A stretch of DNA of 64,000 bases, taken from IMG/VR virus record IMGVR_UViG_3300021591_000021, positions 1 to 64,000 of that record. One strand, written 5' to 3'. Shown piece by piece: positions 33,905 through 41,468 of the stretch. The notes beneath the pieces are model-generated. The model saw nothing but the letters and a program-made list of their open reading frames with translations. It made no database searches and was not told the DNA's origin. This DNA comes from a virus. How positions within the stretch are numbered: position 1 is the first letter of the stretch; the number at the start of each line of letters is the position of its first letter. Position numbers and translations under genes: made by a program.

Positions 33905-35233
33905 AGTTCTATCACCACACCAAGTTTTGTCTTCAGTGTCTCTACTAACTTATCGAAGGTCAGGTCTTCGATCTCGAGATTCAATCCGCGTTGCCAACGA
34001 CACTTAGTGACCGTTGAGATGTAGCGATAAATCCCACTGACTTTATCGTACTGTTTCTCCATATGGATTACCAAATCGACCATATGCTCGGTCTGTCGTT
34101 GAACTCTCGGCTCATCGGCTCCAACTCTCCGCCCACTTTCATCGTAGATCGGTCTTGGTTGACCGGTGAGTATTACGTGCACCTTCGGTTTCGCCATCAA
34201 TCTCAAAAGCAGCTTCCTGTACCGCATATTCGCTTTTGGGGCCGAAGATAGAGCAGCTGGGTAAGTCGAGGAATGGGACTTGAGCTACCGCCCCATCTTC
34301 GGTTTCCCCATTCGAATTGGTAAGGCCGTCCACTAGCGGTCCTTACGCTTGCGGTCACCTCCAGCCATGCGCCGAGCCATTGCCAGATGTCTGTAACACT
34401 GTCAATAACTACAGTTCCCTCGTTGATATCCTTCAAGAAACTGATCGCCTCTTCAACGGCCTCGATCGACTTGACAGGATCGATCTCGGCAGATTCCACA
34501 TTCAATTGAGCGGCTTCGAATACTCGAATGTCTTTATTCTTGAAGGGCTCTTTACATAGCAGTGGATACGTTCCGAATTCCCGGCCTATGTGCGCCGCCC
34601 GCGTCTATTAAGCTTCTTTACCTGATCGGCGATCTCTTTTTCCTTTGAAGTATATGGAAGGCGGTACCGTTGCAATCGTGAAGCGCAAAATTCATAGACA
34701 AGCTCCGCAACGTCTCGCTTCACGATGAGAAATGGTAAGATTTCTCCCAGCACTTGATAAACAGCTGTCAATCCTTGAATTGATAGGCGCCATTCCTCAT
34801 TCCAATTGCCTTTCGCAGGTCTATTCAGATATACGGTCCCAACTCCAATCTTTTCTCTAATTGTCTCGAGAAATTTCCGTGCATTTCGACTCGTGTTCGA
34901 GATTACTATTTCCGGCTTCAGGAAAGGGGTTCGATGAATGCTGACCAGACCGTCGCAGTCAATGACAGCAGCAACATACATTTTGTCACTCTGTTCCATG
35001 TTAGACACCGAACATTTTATCATTGATCGGATATTTAAACTTTGCGGCACACATAGACTTTCGGTATCGATCACGTGTATTGGCTCGGGCGCCGTCAGCG
35101 CAAAGTGTGTCTTCCCAACTTCAGGAGGCCCCCATACGAGAACCTTAATGCCAGACTTCTTGACGATGTACTCCGGCGATTTCCAGAAGTCCTCGTACTT
35201 CTTCTCAGACTCTTTCAGTAAGTTCCACGTCAT
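33901..35233 (-). CDS. Sak4-like RecA-family ATPase in three exons
   Basis: Exons 35,233-35,060, 34,577-34,304 and 34,235-33,901 join to 783 nt, a 260-residue protein. Exon 1 has Walker A (VLVWGPPEVGKTHFAL) and ends VIDTE; exon 2 continues FGTYPLLCKEPF and holds Walker B (TVVIDSVTDIWQW) up to FEWGK; exon 3 resumes ANMRYRKLLLRL and HVILTGQPRPIYD. Both junctions keep frame and give family-like sequence. Sak4 proteins are phage recombinases acting with single-strand binding proteins. The RPA-like gene is directly upstream. AGGAGGTGAGACG precedes the start. Confidence 0.82.
34236..34303 (-). other. BHB-type mini-intron (68 nt) in the Sak4-like gene
   Basis: Removal joins TGG GGA A to AA GCG AAT in frame. 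The exon-intron junction forms a 4-bp GGGG/CCCC central helix with 3-nt AAA bulges on both sides and an inner CCGAAGAT/ATCTTCGG helix. Cutting between the second and third bulge bases, as archaeal splicing endonuclease does, gives exactly the needed junction. The outer helix is imperfect. No ORF inside. Confidence 0.75.
34586..34999 (-). CDS. LAGLIDADG homing endonuclease in intron
   Basis: A 137-residue protein from ATG 34,999. MYVAAVIDCDGLVSIH is the single LAGLIDADG motif (xxxDCDG), implying a homodimer. WNEEWRLSIQGLTAVYQVL and a basic end (VKKLNRRGRRT) match its sister in the RFC gene. It would cut the intronless gene and copy the intron in. A TATA box 32-41 nt upstream, inside the intron, suggests its own near-leaderless transcript. 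Confidence 0.85.
   Translation of the reverse strand: MEQSDKMYVAAVIDCDGLVSIHRTPFLKPEIVISNTSRNARKFLETIREKIGVGTVYLNRPAKGNWNEEWRLSIQGLTAVYQVLGEILPFLIVKRDVAELVYEFCASRLQRYRLPYTSKEKEIADQVKKLNRRGRRT
35031..35040 (-). promoter_or_regulatory. intronic TATA box for the endonuclease
   Basis: Leftward GTTTAAATAT lies about 35 nt before the endonuclease ATG at 34,999. The RFC intron carries a near-identical element at the same place. Confidence 0.55.
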
Positions 35234-35263
35234 CGTCTCACCTCCTACAAAAATGTGGAGTTC

Positions 35264-36334
35264 CTATTGCAGGAACTCCGTTCCGATTACCGACTCTTCC
35301 TCAGGGGGCACACGATACTCGGGAATTGCATAGATTCCGAACGCATTGATGCCGATCCTTGTTCGCGTCCTGTCGATCTGCCTCGTTGTTGGATCCCATG
35401 CAGGCATCGCAACAGTCCGACCGACGACTATCACGCGACTTCCCGCACCAAAGTTCATCATTCCGAAGATCTCCGGATGCACCCAGACGGTGACTCCTTC
35501 AGCAGTCAGATCCAACATTGTCTCGTCCTCAACGACGAACATCGCATTACCAGTCCTTGTAGGCTCACGGCGTATGAAGACGACGTCTGCCTCAAGGAGG
35601 CATATCCTCGTATTTTCTGTTCTATGCTCCATGTGCCACTGACGTATTGTGCTACATGTCACCTTCAGTGAATCTGGTGCCTTCATCAGAATCTCGCAAG
35701 CTTTCCCTTCGTCGAGCGGCTCTGGAAACTCGGGCATGGAGATTGGCTCGTACTTCGTCGTCCGCAGCGAACTAAAGACATACTTATCTGGGAAGTCTGA
35801 CGTCTTCCGAAGCGAACACCTCACTGGCACCAACATTGGAGGCACGTTGTCTGCCTGCTCCATCCTATGGACGATTACACCAAGCTTTAAGTTCCCACCA
35901 GATGCCGGACGGAACAGCCCAACAGACTGGCGTAGATAGATTGGCTCCGAGATATCGATGACTCCGCCGGACGGTAACTTGAATATAGGCTTTCCGGTCT
36001 CATTCGTCCATCCTTCGTCGATCGCCTTCGCTGGATTACTCTTGAAGAGCGCAAGAGCCTGCTGACGCCGCCTTGCGAACACGTCCATCTTTGCGTTGTA
36101 CCCGAAGAAGACACCATCGTACACGCCGACGTTCGGATACCTCAGCATGGTTTTGACGTCACGATAGACGAAGAATCTTGCTCTTCTCTCGTACCAGTCC
36201 TCAGGCTTGTTTGGGACGGCAGCCTTCAGCTTCAGTAGCTGCTCCTGGAACTTCTTCTGTAGTTCCTCGACAGGCAACCCCAGTTTTTGTGCCCACTGCG
36301 CAAGTAAAGTAAGGGTTTTCTGTCTTTCACTCAT
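35264..36334 (-). CDS. RPA-like single-stranded DNA-binding protein
   Basis: A 356-residue protein following AGGAGGTGTAAG. The N-terminal 60 residues are helical; the centre is beta-rich, as expected of OB folds (ICLLEADVVFIRREP, VTVWVHPEIFG, GSRVIVVGRTVAMPAW); the C-terminus is acidic (PPEEESVIGTEFLQ), typical of SSB partners' docking tails. It precedes the Sak4-like recombinase. No zinc motif is seen. RPA is the best guess. Confidence 0.55.
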   Translation of the reverse strand: MSERQKTLTLLAQWAQKLGLPVEELQKKFQEQLLKLKAAVPNKPEDWYERRARFFVYRDVKTMLRYPNVGVYDGVFFGYNAKMDVFARRRQQALALFKSNPAKAIDEGWTNETGKPIFKLPSGGVIDISEPIYLRQSVGLFRPASGGNLKLGVIVHRMEQADNVPPMLVPVRCSLRKTSDFPDKYVFSSLRTTKYEPISMPEFPEPLDEGKACEILMKAPDSLKVTCSTIRQWHMEHRTENTRICLLEADVVFIRREPTRTGNAMFVVEDETMLDLTAEGVTVWVHPEIFGMMNFGAGSRVIVVGRTVAMPAWDPTTRQIDRTRTRIGINAFGIYAIPEYRVPPEEESVIGTEFLQ

Positions 36335-36353
36335 AACTTACACCTCCTATCCT

Positions 36354-36548
36354 TTATTGCTTACGTTGACGGGCGCGGTAGAACTTTACTTTGCCTTTCT
36401 TGCGCACTTCGAGATCGCCGGAATATTCTCCAATGCGAAGATATCGCCGCAATGTTGGGAGCTTTATACCAAGCTTCTCGGCAATTTCCTTTGCTGTCCA
36501 TGCTTGATCACCAAGGATTTCCGGCCAGTTGAACTCTTTGTACTTCAT
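36354..36548 (-). CDS. small helix-turn-helix protein
   Basis: A 64-residue protein with WTAKEIAEKLGIKLPTLRRYL, a clear helix-turn-helix, and a basic wing (VRKKGKVKFYRARQRKQ). It is probably a transcription regulator. It sits between a larger winged-helix gene and the RPA-like gene. Confidence 0.65.
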   Translation of the reverse strand: MKYKEFNWPEILGDQAWTAKEIAEKLGIKLPTLRRYLRIGEYSGDLEVRKKGKVKFYRARQRKQ

Positions 36549-36644
36549 ACTTCTACCGCGCCTCCCTCATTCCCCTAAAAAGCGGGTGGACCGATGCGGC
36601 GGACCGGATCCGTTTATGGATTGAGGTAGGCTCAGCTGCCAGGC

Positions 36645-36884
36645 TTACTTTTTTGCAATCCAGTAAGCCTTGGCACCAGAGTACCTAACCTCAACCTTGC
36701 CCTGCTGAAGGAGCCTACGGAGACGACCGTACGCACTCCCCTGCTTGACGCCCAGGAACTGAGCGACCTCAGCAGTTGTGCAGGCTTGCTCACTGAGGAA
36801 CTCAAGAAGCTCCTCGGTCTTCACACCAGCTGCAGGTGCCTTCTCCGTAGGCAGCTTCTCAAACTCTTCCTTGCTAATCGGCAT
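36645..36884 (-). CDS. winged-helix regulator
   Basis: A 79-residue protein with TTAEVAQFLGVKQGSAYGRL (helix-turn-helix) followed by LLQQGKVEVRYSGAKAYWI (wing). AAAGGAGGTGAAAACCG precedes the ATG and a strong TATA promoter lies upstream. Its first residues, MPISKEEF, nearly match those of the RFC-intron endonuclease (MPISKQEF). Confidence 0.7.
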   Translation of the reverse strand: MPISKEEFEKLPTEKAPAAGVKTEELLEFLSEQACTTAEVAQFLGVKQGSAYGRLRRLLQQGKVEVRYSGAKAYWIAKK

Positions 36885-36927
36885 CGGTTTTCACCTCCTT
36901 TTTAACTGTCATATATTTTATTTTCAA

Positions 36928-36940
36928 CCAATATATAAAT
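36928..36940 (-). promoter_or_regulatory. TATA promoter for the winged-helix gene
   Basis: Leftward TTTATATATTGG stands about 50 nt before the ATG at 36,884. It is the best TATA match in the replication region. The run into AT-rich AAAATAAAATATATG supports easy melting. Confidence 0.6.
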
Positions 36941-36950
36941 GTTTTGATTG

Positions 36951-37184
36951 TCAGTGGATATAGAATGATGGATCCGCAACTGGATCTCCATTCTTTGCAA
37001 CTGCCTTAGACATGATGAGGCTCTTTGCGATTTCAAGTAATCCGAGTTTGAGAAGTTCGTTGTTAAGGGATTCGACGAGATTTAGGATCGCAAAGAGAAT
37101 TGCGGGTTCTTTCTTTTCCGTTGGCAGTTTATCGACGAATGCAACGAGACACCTGACATGTTGCTCGAGCTCACGAACAGTCAT
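36951..37184 (-). CDS. small helical protein of unknown function
   Basis: A 77-residue, mostly helical protein (LPTEKKEPAILFAILNLVESLNNELLKLGLLEIAKSLI). GGAGGTGAATGA precedes the ATG, directly after the TBP stop. No motif recognised. Confidence 0.6.
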   Translation of the reverse strand: MTVRELEQHVRCLVAFVDKLPTEKKEPAILFAILNLVESLNNELLKLGLLEIAKSLIMSKAVAKNGDPVADPSFYIH

Positions 37185-37721
37185 TCATTCACCTCCCAAG
37201 ATTTCTTTGACGTAGTTGCACGCGAGCTTTAGCTCGCCCATTGAGCGGCATCCGAAGATCATGATACGACCTGTTGAGAAGACGTTAAATGATATCACTC
37301 TCGTTCCGAACTGTTTGCGAATGGTTGCCGCAGGAAACGTCTCAGGTTCGTAGACGACTTGTGTGGAGTGTTGAAGACGCTCGGCCAGCTCAATTAAGTC
37401 GATTGCTTGTTCGGCATCTACCATAGCAACCATATTTGACAGCCTCCAAAACTTACGGGAGAGCTCGATGCCGCGCTCTCTTAGAGAGTCTTCGAATGCC
37501 TGAATTAGCACTGGGATCTTCGAGAGATCCTTGATGCCGACGAGGACTACCTTGCCATTCGCGAAAATGTTTGCTGAGACTTCTGGTAATCTCCAACAGA
37601 CAGCTGAGAAAGACCATGGATCATATGTCGATCCCTTCGGTGCAACTTCGAAGAGTTTATCTAAATTAAATTCATTCTCGTAGTAGATAGTCACGACGAC
37701 ATTCTTTATCTGTAGCTTCAT
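37185..37721 (-). CDS. tbp: TATA-binding protein
   Basis: A 178-residue protein with the two-fold repeat of TBP. Repeat 1: IKNVVVTIYYENEFNLDKLF, ANIFANGKVVLVGIKD. Repeat 2: NMVAMVDAEQAIDLIELAE, VVYEPETFPAATIRKQFG, FNVFSTGRIMIFGCRSM. Length equals that of archaeal TBPs. Repeat 1 is more diverged (no clear YEPExFP). A viral TBP could favour viral TATA boxes or replace host TBP. It overlaps the RFC stop by four bases. Confidence 0.9.
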   Translation of the reverse strand: MKLQIKNVVVTIYYENEFNLDKLFEVAPKGSTYDPWSFSAVCWRLPEVSANIFANGKVVLVGIKDLSKIPVLIQAFEDSLRERGIELSRKFWRLSNMVAMVDAEQAIDLIELAERLQHSTQVVYEPETFPAATIRKQFGTRVISFNVFSTGRIMIFGCRSMGELKLACNYVKEILGGE

Positions 37722-39284
37722 GCTCTCACCTCACGTATTACTTTTGCAATAATACTTATCAATCTATGTTCGTCTGTCGCTCCTGGAATTGTTCCGATCG
37801 CTTCGAGGAGGATCAAACGTTGATCGTCCGTTATCCCTGGAATTGTTCCTCGGAGAGCTCCGAAGTAGATGGTGTTGATGATAGCCGTCGGATTCTGTGC
37901 GTCTTCGTCAAGGAGCTTCTGTACTAAGTCAAATGCGTCCATTCGACCTTGGAGCATCCTATGCACCAAATGATATGCATGATCAGGCGTGATCTCACCG
38001 ACAAGTTCACGAACGTCCTCGGCAGACGGTTTGTCGATTGTTAACATCGCTTCGAGGATATTCAACGCCATCCGGGCGTCTCCTCGAGAGACTCTTACAA
38101 TTTCTTGTAAGGTCGAGTCACTGATCCACGCCCCTTCAGCAGTTGCTACACGTTTGAGCAACTTCAACATATTACTTGAGTGCAGTCCTCTGAATCGGAA
38201 CACCGCACATCTCGAGACGATTGCAGGTATTAGTCGTCCGAGGGCATTCACAGTTAATATGAACCTCACAGTTCTATAGTATTGCTCCATGATCCTTCGA
38301 AGTGCCATTTGAGCTTGCTTAGTCAATGCATCGGCCTCATCAAGTAGCAGAATTTTGAAGGGCACCGACACCGGGCTTTGGACCTTCGCGAAGTTCTTGA
38401 CCTTCTGACGGATCGTGTCAATGCCTCTCTAACGGTCTATTGAATTTCAATAGACTTTCGTCAGAGGCATTGAGTTCCATGAATGACGTGCGATCGCAGC
38501 CGAATTCACTCTTCAGCGCGTAAGCGCAGGCAGTTCTAGGGCACACAGAAGTAGGTGGCCACGGACGTAGGGATGGCAGAGCGGACGCCTACTTCTGTAT
38601 GTTTCCCCGTGCCTGGTGTCGGGGTTATTAACGCCCACGTTTATTTAAGAGACGTATTCTCTCGATCAATTTCTTTTCGTGATCGGTATACTTCTTCGTG
38701 GTAGGGCCTCCGGTTTTACTCAGGCGAGATTCGCAATAACTGATTAAGAGCTGCGCTTGCTCCTTTTTCAGGACTAGAAACGGTGCTACTTGCTTTAGAA
38801 CAGCATACACATTTCGCAAACCTGTCAAACGGTATTGCCACGTTTCATTCCATGTTCCGTGTGCTCTAGCCGAAAGTCGTACATTGCCTGCACCTATAAT
38901 TTTCAGGAAGTGTTCAACGAACTGTTTGGCTTTTCCATGTCGAGCGCTCGAGATTGCGATGTACGGACAGATTCCACTAGGTTGTACGAAAACACTTATC
39001 GTTCCGTCGCAGTCCAATACACCTGCGAGGTAGGCGGCTTCTACATCTGTTAGCATTCGAACTTTTGACATTCGGGTTCTACAGCATTCAAATTCTTGCT
39101 TACTTATCGGCATGAAAACTTTTTGGGGTGTTCCTATATTTAAACTTGTGGGGTTAATAACTTTCCCGCAGAAGAGCAAATTCGGCATTTCTTTCTTCGC
39201 AACATAGCCTCGGAGGATCGTTACGATTCGTCGTTGGCCAATTACCTCATCTAGCGATCGAGGCCTATACTTCTCCGCTAGCAA
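37718..39284 (-). CDS. rfcS: replication factor C small subunit in four exons
   Basis: Exons 39,284-39,163, 38,617-38,603 (15 nt), 38,535-38,457 and 38,428-37,718 join to 927 nt, 308 residues. The spliced protein reads LAEKYRPRSLDEVIGQ, NLLFCGKPGTGKTACAYAL (Walker A across both first junctions), FMELNASDERGIDTIR (third junction), KILLLDEADALTK (Walker B) and an SRC motif (PAIVSRCAVFRF). All three junctions keep frame. The TTG at 39,284 follows GGAGGTGAGAAAC. It loads the sliding clamp; no PCNA gene is seen here, so it may load the host's. Confidence 0.88.
38429..38456 (-). other. 28-nt BHB-type mini-intron in rfcS
   Basis: Between GAC GAA and AGA GGC (phase 0). It is almost entirely a perfect hairpin, GTCTATTGAA with TTCAATAGAC around one A. 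With flanking exons it forms a GACG/CGTT central helix, a 3-nt AAA bulge and a 3-nt AGA bulge, and an exon helix GCCTC/GAGGC. Cutting after the second bulge base on both sides restores the conserved NASDERGID sequence. Confidence 0.8.
38536..38602 (-). other. 67-nt BHB-type mini-intron in rfcS
   Basis: Between GGG AA and A ACT (phase 2, in the Walker A lysine codon). A 14-bp inner helix with two G-U pairs (CATACAGAAGTAGG with CCTACTTCTGTGTG), a GGGG/CCCT central helix and AAA and AGA bulges are visible. Cutting after the second bulge base restores GTGKTACAYAL. Confidence 0.78.
38628..39113 (-). CDS. LAGLIDADG homing endonuclease in rfcS intron
   Basis: A 161-residue protein from ATG 39,113, though the frame is also open from exon 1. 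AAYLAGVLDCDGTISVF is the single LAGLIDADG motif; WNETWQYRLTGLRNVYAVL and the basic end KKLIERIRLLNKRGR match its relative at 34,586. The two are clearly related, so one intron family seems to have invaded two replication genes. Confidence 0.85.
   Translation of the reverse strand: MPISKQEFECCRTRMSKVRMLTDVEAAYLAGVLDCDGTISVFVQPSGICPYIAISSARHGKAKQFVEHFLKIIGAGNVRLSARAHGTWNETWQYRLTGLRNVYAVLKQVAPFLVLKKEQAQLLISYCESRLSKTGGPTTKKYTDHEKKLIERIRLLNKRGR
39136..39146 (-). promoter_or_regulatory. intronic TATA box for the endonuclease
   Basis: Leftward GTTTAAATATA about 25-30 nt before ATG 39,113, so the transcript would be essentially leaderless. It matches the element in the Sak4 intron. Confidence 0.55.
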
Positions 39285-39289
39285 GTTTC

Positions 39290-39811
39290 TCACCTCCTAT
39301 TCCAATTGTCCTGTAAGATCGCTTCTAATTGACGTTGGAACGCCCAGACCAACTCAGGATTATCCTCAAAAGTAATCGGTATATCCGTCCCCTCGTAATA
39401 CTCTCCGGGATGGTACACCACCCAGTTTACGAGGTCACTGATTGACACTTCATCCTCGCATTCGGACTCGATAACGTCGGCAAGTCTCGGTAAGTATCCG
39501 TCCTTTGGTCCAACCCTAAGCGTAAAGTAGCCATTGTCTATAGCTCTGCTTAGGAACTCGATGTCAACGCCATCAGTATTATAGGCTATCCAGAAAGATC
39601 TTGAAAACTTCCGTCGTGCAAAGCAAATTGCAGAGTAGCATTTTGGACTCGTCTCGAGGATATAGATTTTTGGTAGATGCTCCGGAAGTGCTGAAAGTGA
39701 AGTCAACCGGAGGTTTTCCTTGACTTGTTTCAGAGAACTCTCATCGAAGTCCCAGATGATAATATGTTTACCAGACCTCAGTTTACTTGTCACTCCAAAT
39801 GTTGACACCAC
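39290..39811 (-). CDS. hypothetical protein with WDFD motif
   Basis: The GTG at 39,811 follows AGGAGGTGAGACC, giving 173 residues. Features: HIIIWDFDESSL, a KIYILETSPKCYSAICFARR core and YFTLRVGPKDGYLPRL. The alternation of strands with an acidic WDFD recalls archaeo-eukaryotic primase-like folds, but no full catalytic motif could be confirmed. It directly precedes rfcS, so a replication role is likely. Confidence 0.55.
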   Translation of the reverse strand: MVSTFGVTSKLRSGKHIIIWDFDESSLKQVKENLRLTSLSALPEHLPKIYILETSPKCYSAICFARRKFSRSFWIAYNTDGVDIEFLSRAIDNGYFTLRVGPKDGYLPRLADVIESECEDEVSISDLVNWVVYHPGEYYEGTDIPITFEDNPELVWAFQRQLEAILQDNWNRR

Positions 39812-39815
39812 GGTC

Positions 39816-39980
39816 TCACCTCCTAATCCACTTCTTCTCAAGGACGAAGAATTTGGTTAGCACATCGAGAGTCTCAATTACTGACTTCGGATCACCTTCC
39901 AAGTGAACTCTCACTTTCGCAGGAACTGGATATCCGATCCAGTTCAGTTCCGACTCTACAAACTCAACCTCTACTTCCAT
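39816..39980 (-). CDS. small hypothetical protein
   Basis: A 54-residue protein (MEVEVEFVESELNWIGYPV start, KFFVLEKKWIRR end) with TAGGTGATAAG before the ATG. Probably a small alpha/beta fold. Its stop lies in the next gene's ribosome-binding region. Confidence 0.55.
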   Translation of the reverse strand: MEVEVEFVESELNWIGYPVPAKVRVHLEGDPKSVIETLDVLTKFFVLEKKWIRR

Positions 39981-39991
39981 CTTATCACCTA

Positions 39992-40288
39992 CTACACTCC
40001 TATGATGTGCTTATCAAAACGACTGAAATACACAGGTCTACCGAAGAGTGTAAAGAGTAGTATTCCGTCGGGCACATCCTCAGGTACTTCTTTAAACCAA
40101 GTTTCGTCAATTATGAAGACTTCAGGACGTTCACCACGTTTTCGAATCTCGGTCCATTTCCTCGTCAAAATTTCTTCGAGTTCTTGTGGATTCGTGATCT
40201 CTAAGACAGTTGCCTTCGCCTCGTAAGTACCTTCTTCAACTGCCGTAACACCCGTACATACCATGAGTTTCTTAGGTACCTTAGTCAT
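39992..40288 (-). CDS. hypothetical alpha/beta protein
   Basis: A 98-residue protein: KLMVCTGVTAVEEGTYEAKATVLEI, then ILTRKWTEIRKRGERPEVFIIDETWFKEV. AGGAGGTGAGAAC precedes it. No known family; one cysteine only. Confidence 0.6.
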   Translation of the reverse strand: MTKVPKKLMVCTGVTAVEEGTYEAKATVLEITNPQELEEILTRKWTEIRKRGERPEVFIIDETWFKEVPEDVPDGILLFTLFGRPVYFSRFDKHIIGV

Positions 40289-40299
40289 GTTCTCACCTC

Positions 40300-40596
40300 C
40301 TACATTAGTTCTATATCAAACGTGAACTTGTCGATCTCCTCTCTCGATCGGCTATTCAGCAACTTCCACTTGAGTCTAATGGCTTCCCGTAGATCAAGAA
40401 ACTCACCAACAACCTCGACAACTTCGCAGGATTCTTTAAGGACTTTTAGTAGCTTGTAATGCCTGTGATAATGCTTCTCACAGAGGTACCTCCCGTCTTT
40501 CGTCTCCCAGCAGTTCTCAGACAGAGTTATCACCTCGTTACAAATCACACAACGGACGATATGTCCATCTGAATCTCTCCTCAATAATCCAGACAA
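40300..40596 (-). CDS. zinc-finger hypothetical protein
   Basis: A 98-residue protein with RCVICNEVITLSENCWETKDGRYLCEKHYHRHY, a C-x2-C ... C-x2-H type site in the first 45 residues, followed by a helix and an acidic end. The start follows AGGAGGTGATAAG. It may bind nucleic acid or protein. Confidence 0.6.
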   Translation of the reverse strand: MSGLLRRDSDGHIVRCVICNEVITLSENCWETKDGRYLCEKHYHRHYKLLKVLKESCEVVEVVGEFLDLREAIRLKWKLLNSRSREEIDKFTFDIELM

Positions 40597-40608
40597 CTTA
40601 TCACCTCC

Positions 40609-40899
40609 TTATCTCACCCATGGACGGTTAACTTTCCCATCAGTCGCATAGTCTTCTGTGGCATGCCACATCTTCTTGCAGTGCCAGCAACGAATGTTCT
40701 TACCGACGGCAACAACTACTCTCTTTCCACAAGTGCAAATGAACACCCGAAGTTTCTCCCGTTCTCTTCGGACTTTCGGGACGAACTCAATTGGCAGTGC
40801 CTTACAGATTTTATGTCTCTCTTCGTCACAGAGATAGTACCGTTTACACCTTCCGTCCTTCCTCTTCATCCAATTTGGTAAAATCGGACATTTGCTCAT
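40609..40899 (-). CDS. zinc-ribbon hypothetical protein
   Basis: A 96-residue protein with several cysteines, including CTCGKRVVV and RCWHCKKMWH (C-x-C ... C-x2-C). The N-terminus (CPILPNWMKRKDGRCKRYYLC) adds a second possible site. Probably a nucleic acid-binding ribbon. Confidence 0.6.
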   Translation of the reverse strand: MSKCPILPNWMKRKDGRCKRYYLCDEERHKICKALPIEFVPKVRREREKLRVFICTCGKRVVVAVGKNIRCWHCKKMWHATEDYATDGKVNRPWVR

Positions 40900-40900
40900 T

Positions 40901-41404
40901 CTACATCACCACACTTTGGGCTTTCTGCCAAGCTAACTCACACAACCTCCTTATCTCTGCTTCTGGCAACATATAGTTCCGTCGGATTGCCTCTCGTTTA
41001 GCAATCTCGACCATAGTTTCGAAATCGGATGTAGATCGTGCAAGAATCTCAAGCCATTCATCGAAAGGTAGGAGTAACTCCTCCTCGTAAGTCTTAGGAA
41101 TCTCAACAGGTTTAGATCCTAACTTCTCCTTAATTACTGTAACGATGTGATCTTCACAAACATTCTTCCCGAGAATATGGACGATCGCTCTCTTCGTGCA
41201 GTATTCACACTCTAAATACGAATCAGATGGCAGTGGAGTGACCGACTTTACCTTAGGTACTTCAAGCCTTTCCTGTACTGGCTCTTCAGCCACTCTTTCT
41301 GGCATATGTCCTTCAAAGAAATATCGCTTGCACCTCGGACAACTTCTCGGATTCTTTACCTTCGGTTTCCACACATATCCGCAATATGGGCATTTCAAAC
41401 CCAA
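40901..41404 (-). CDS. two-zinc-site protein, first gene of a promoter
   Basis: A 167-residue protein starting at TTG after GGTGAGGTAAC. The first ribbon is LKCPYCGYVW...SCPRCKRYF; the second site is ECEYCTKRAIV...NVCEDHI. The C-terminal half is helical. A TATA box lies about 55 nt upstream, so this gene probably leads the following leftward operon. Confidence 0.65.
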   Translation of the reverse strand: MGLKCPYCGYVWKPKVKNPRSCPRCKRYFFEGHMPERVAEEPVQERLEVPKVKSVTPLPSDSYLECEYCTKRAIVHILGKNVCEDHIVTVIKEKLGSKPVEIPKTYEEELLLPFDEWLEILARSTSDFETMVEIAKREAIRRNYMLPEAEIRRLCELAWQKAQSVVM

Positions 41405-41454
41405 GTTACCTCACCTGAGTTCTCTTACTTTGATGATGATTATGAATATGATGA

Positions 41455-41468
41455 ACTTATATTTAAAG
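41455..41468 (-). promoter_or_regulatory. TATA promoter before the zinc-protein operon
   Basis: Leftward ACTTTAAATATAAG, the same TTTAAATAT core as other promoters here, within the 3' end of the upstream gene and about 25 nt before a likely start site. Confidence 0.55.

Larger units (their letters stand above)
34578..35059 (-). other. BHB-type intron (482 nt) in the Sak4-like gene
   Basis: It separates GAT ACC GAA from TTC GGA in phase 0. A 12-bp inner helix (GTCTATGTGTGC with GCGCACATAGGC, two G-U pairs) lies next to a central ACCG/CGGG helix (three pairs and one mismatch) and AAA/AAT bulges. It contains a TATA box and an endonuclease gene. Interpretation as a spliced intron rests on structure plus restored protein. 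Confidence 0.72.
38618..39162 (-). other. 545-nt BHB-type intron in rfcS
   Basis: Between GGG AA and A CCA (phase 2), 15 nt before the next intron. A 9-bp inner helix GTTATTAAC/GTTAATAAC, a perfect CGGG/CCCG central helix and AAA and ACA bulges are visible. Splicing gives CGKPGTGKT, the full Walker A. It contains a TATA box and a homing endonuclease gene. Confidence 0.8.

Noticed and set aside
33901-35233. Separate small genes at 33,901, 34,203 and 34,586
   Set aside because: Joined after intron removal they form one RecA-fold ATPase with Walker A, Walker B and the C-terminal core in order.
38429-38456. Intein or group I intron explanation for the small inserts
   Set aside because: 28, 67 and 68 nt are far too short for inteins or group I/II introns; a BHB structure fits.
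37718-39293. rfcS as a frameshifted pseudogene
   Set aside because: Three independent removals each restore frame and highly conserved motifs, and each boundary shows matching bulge-helix-bulge features; random decay would not do this.
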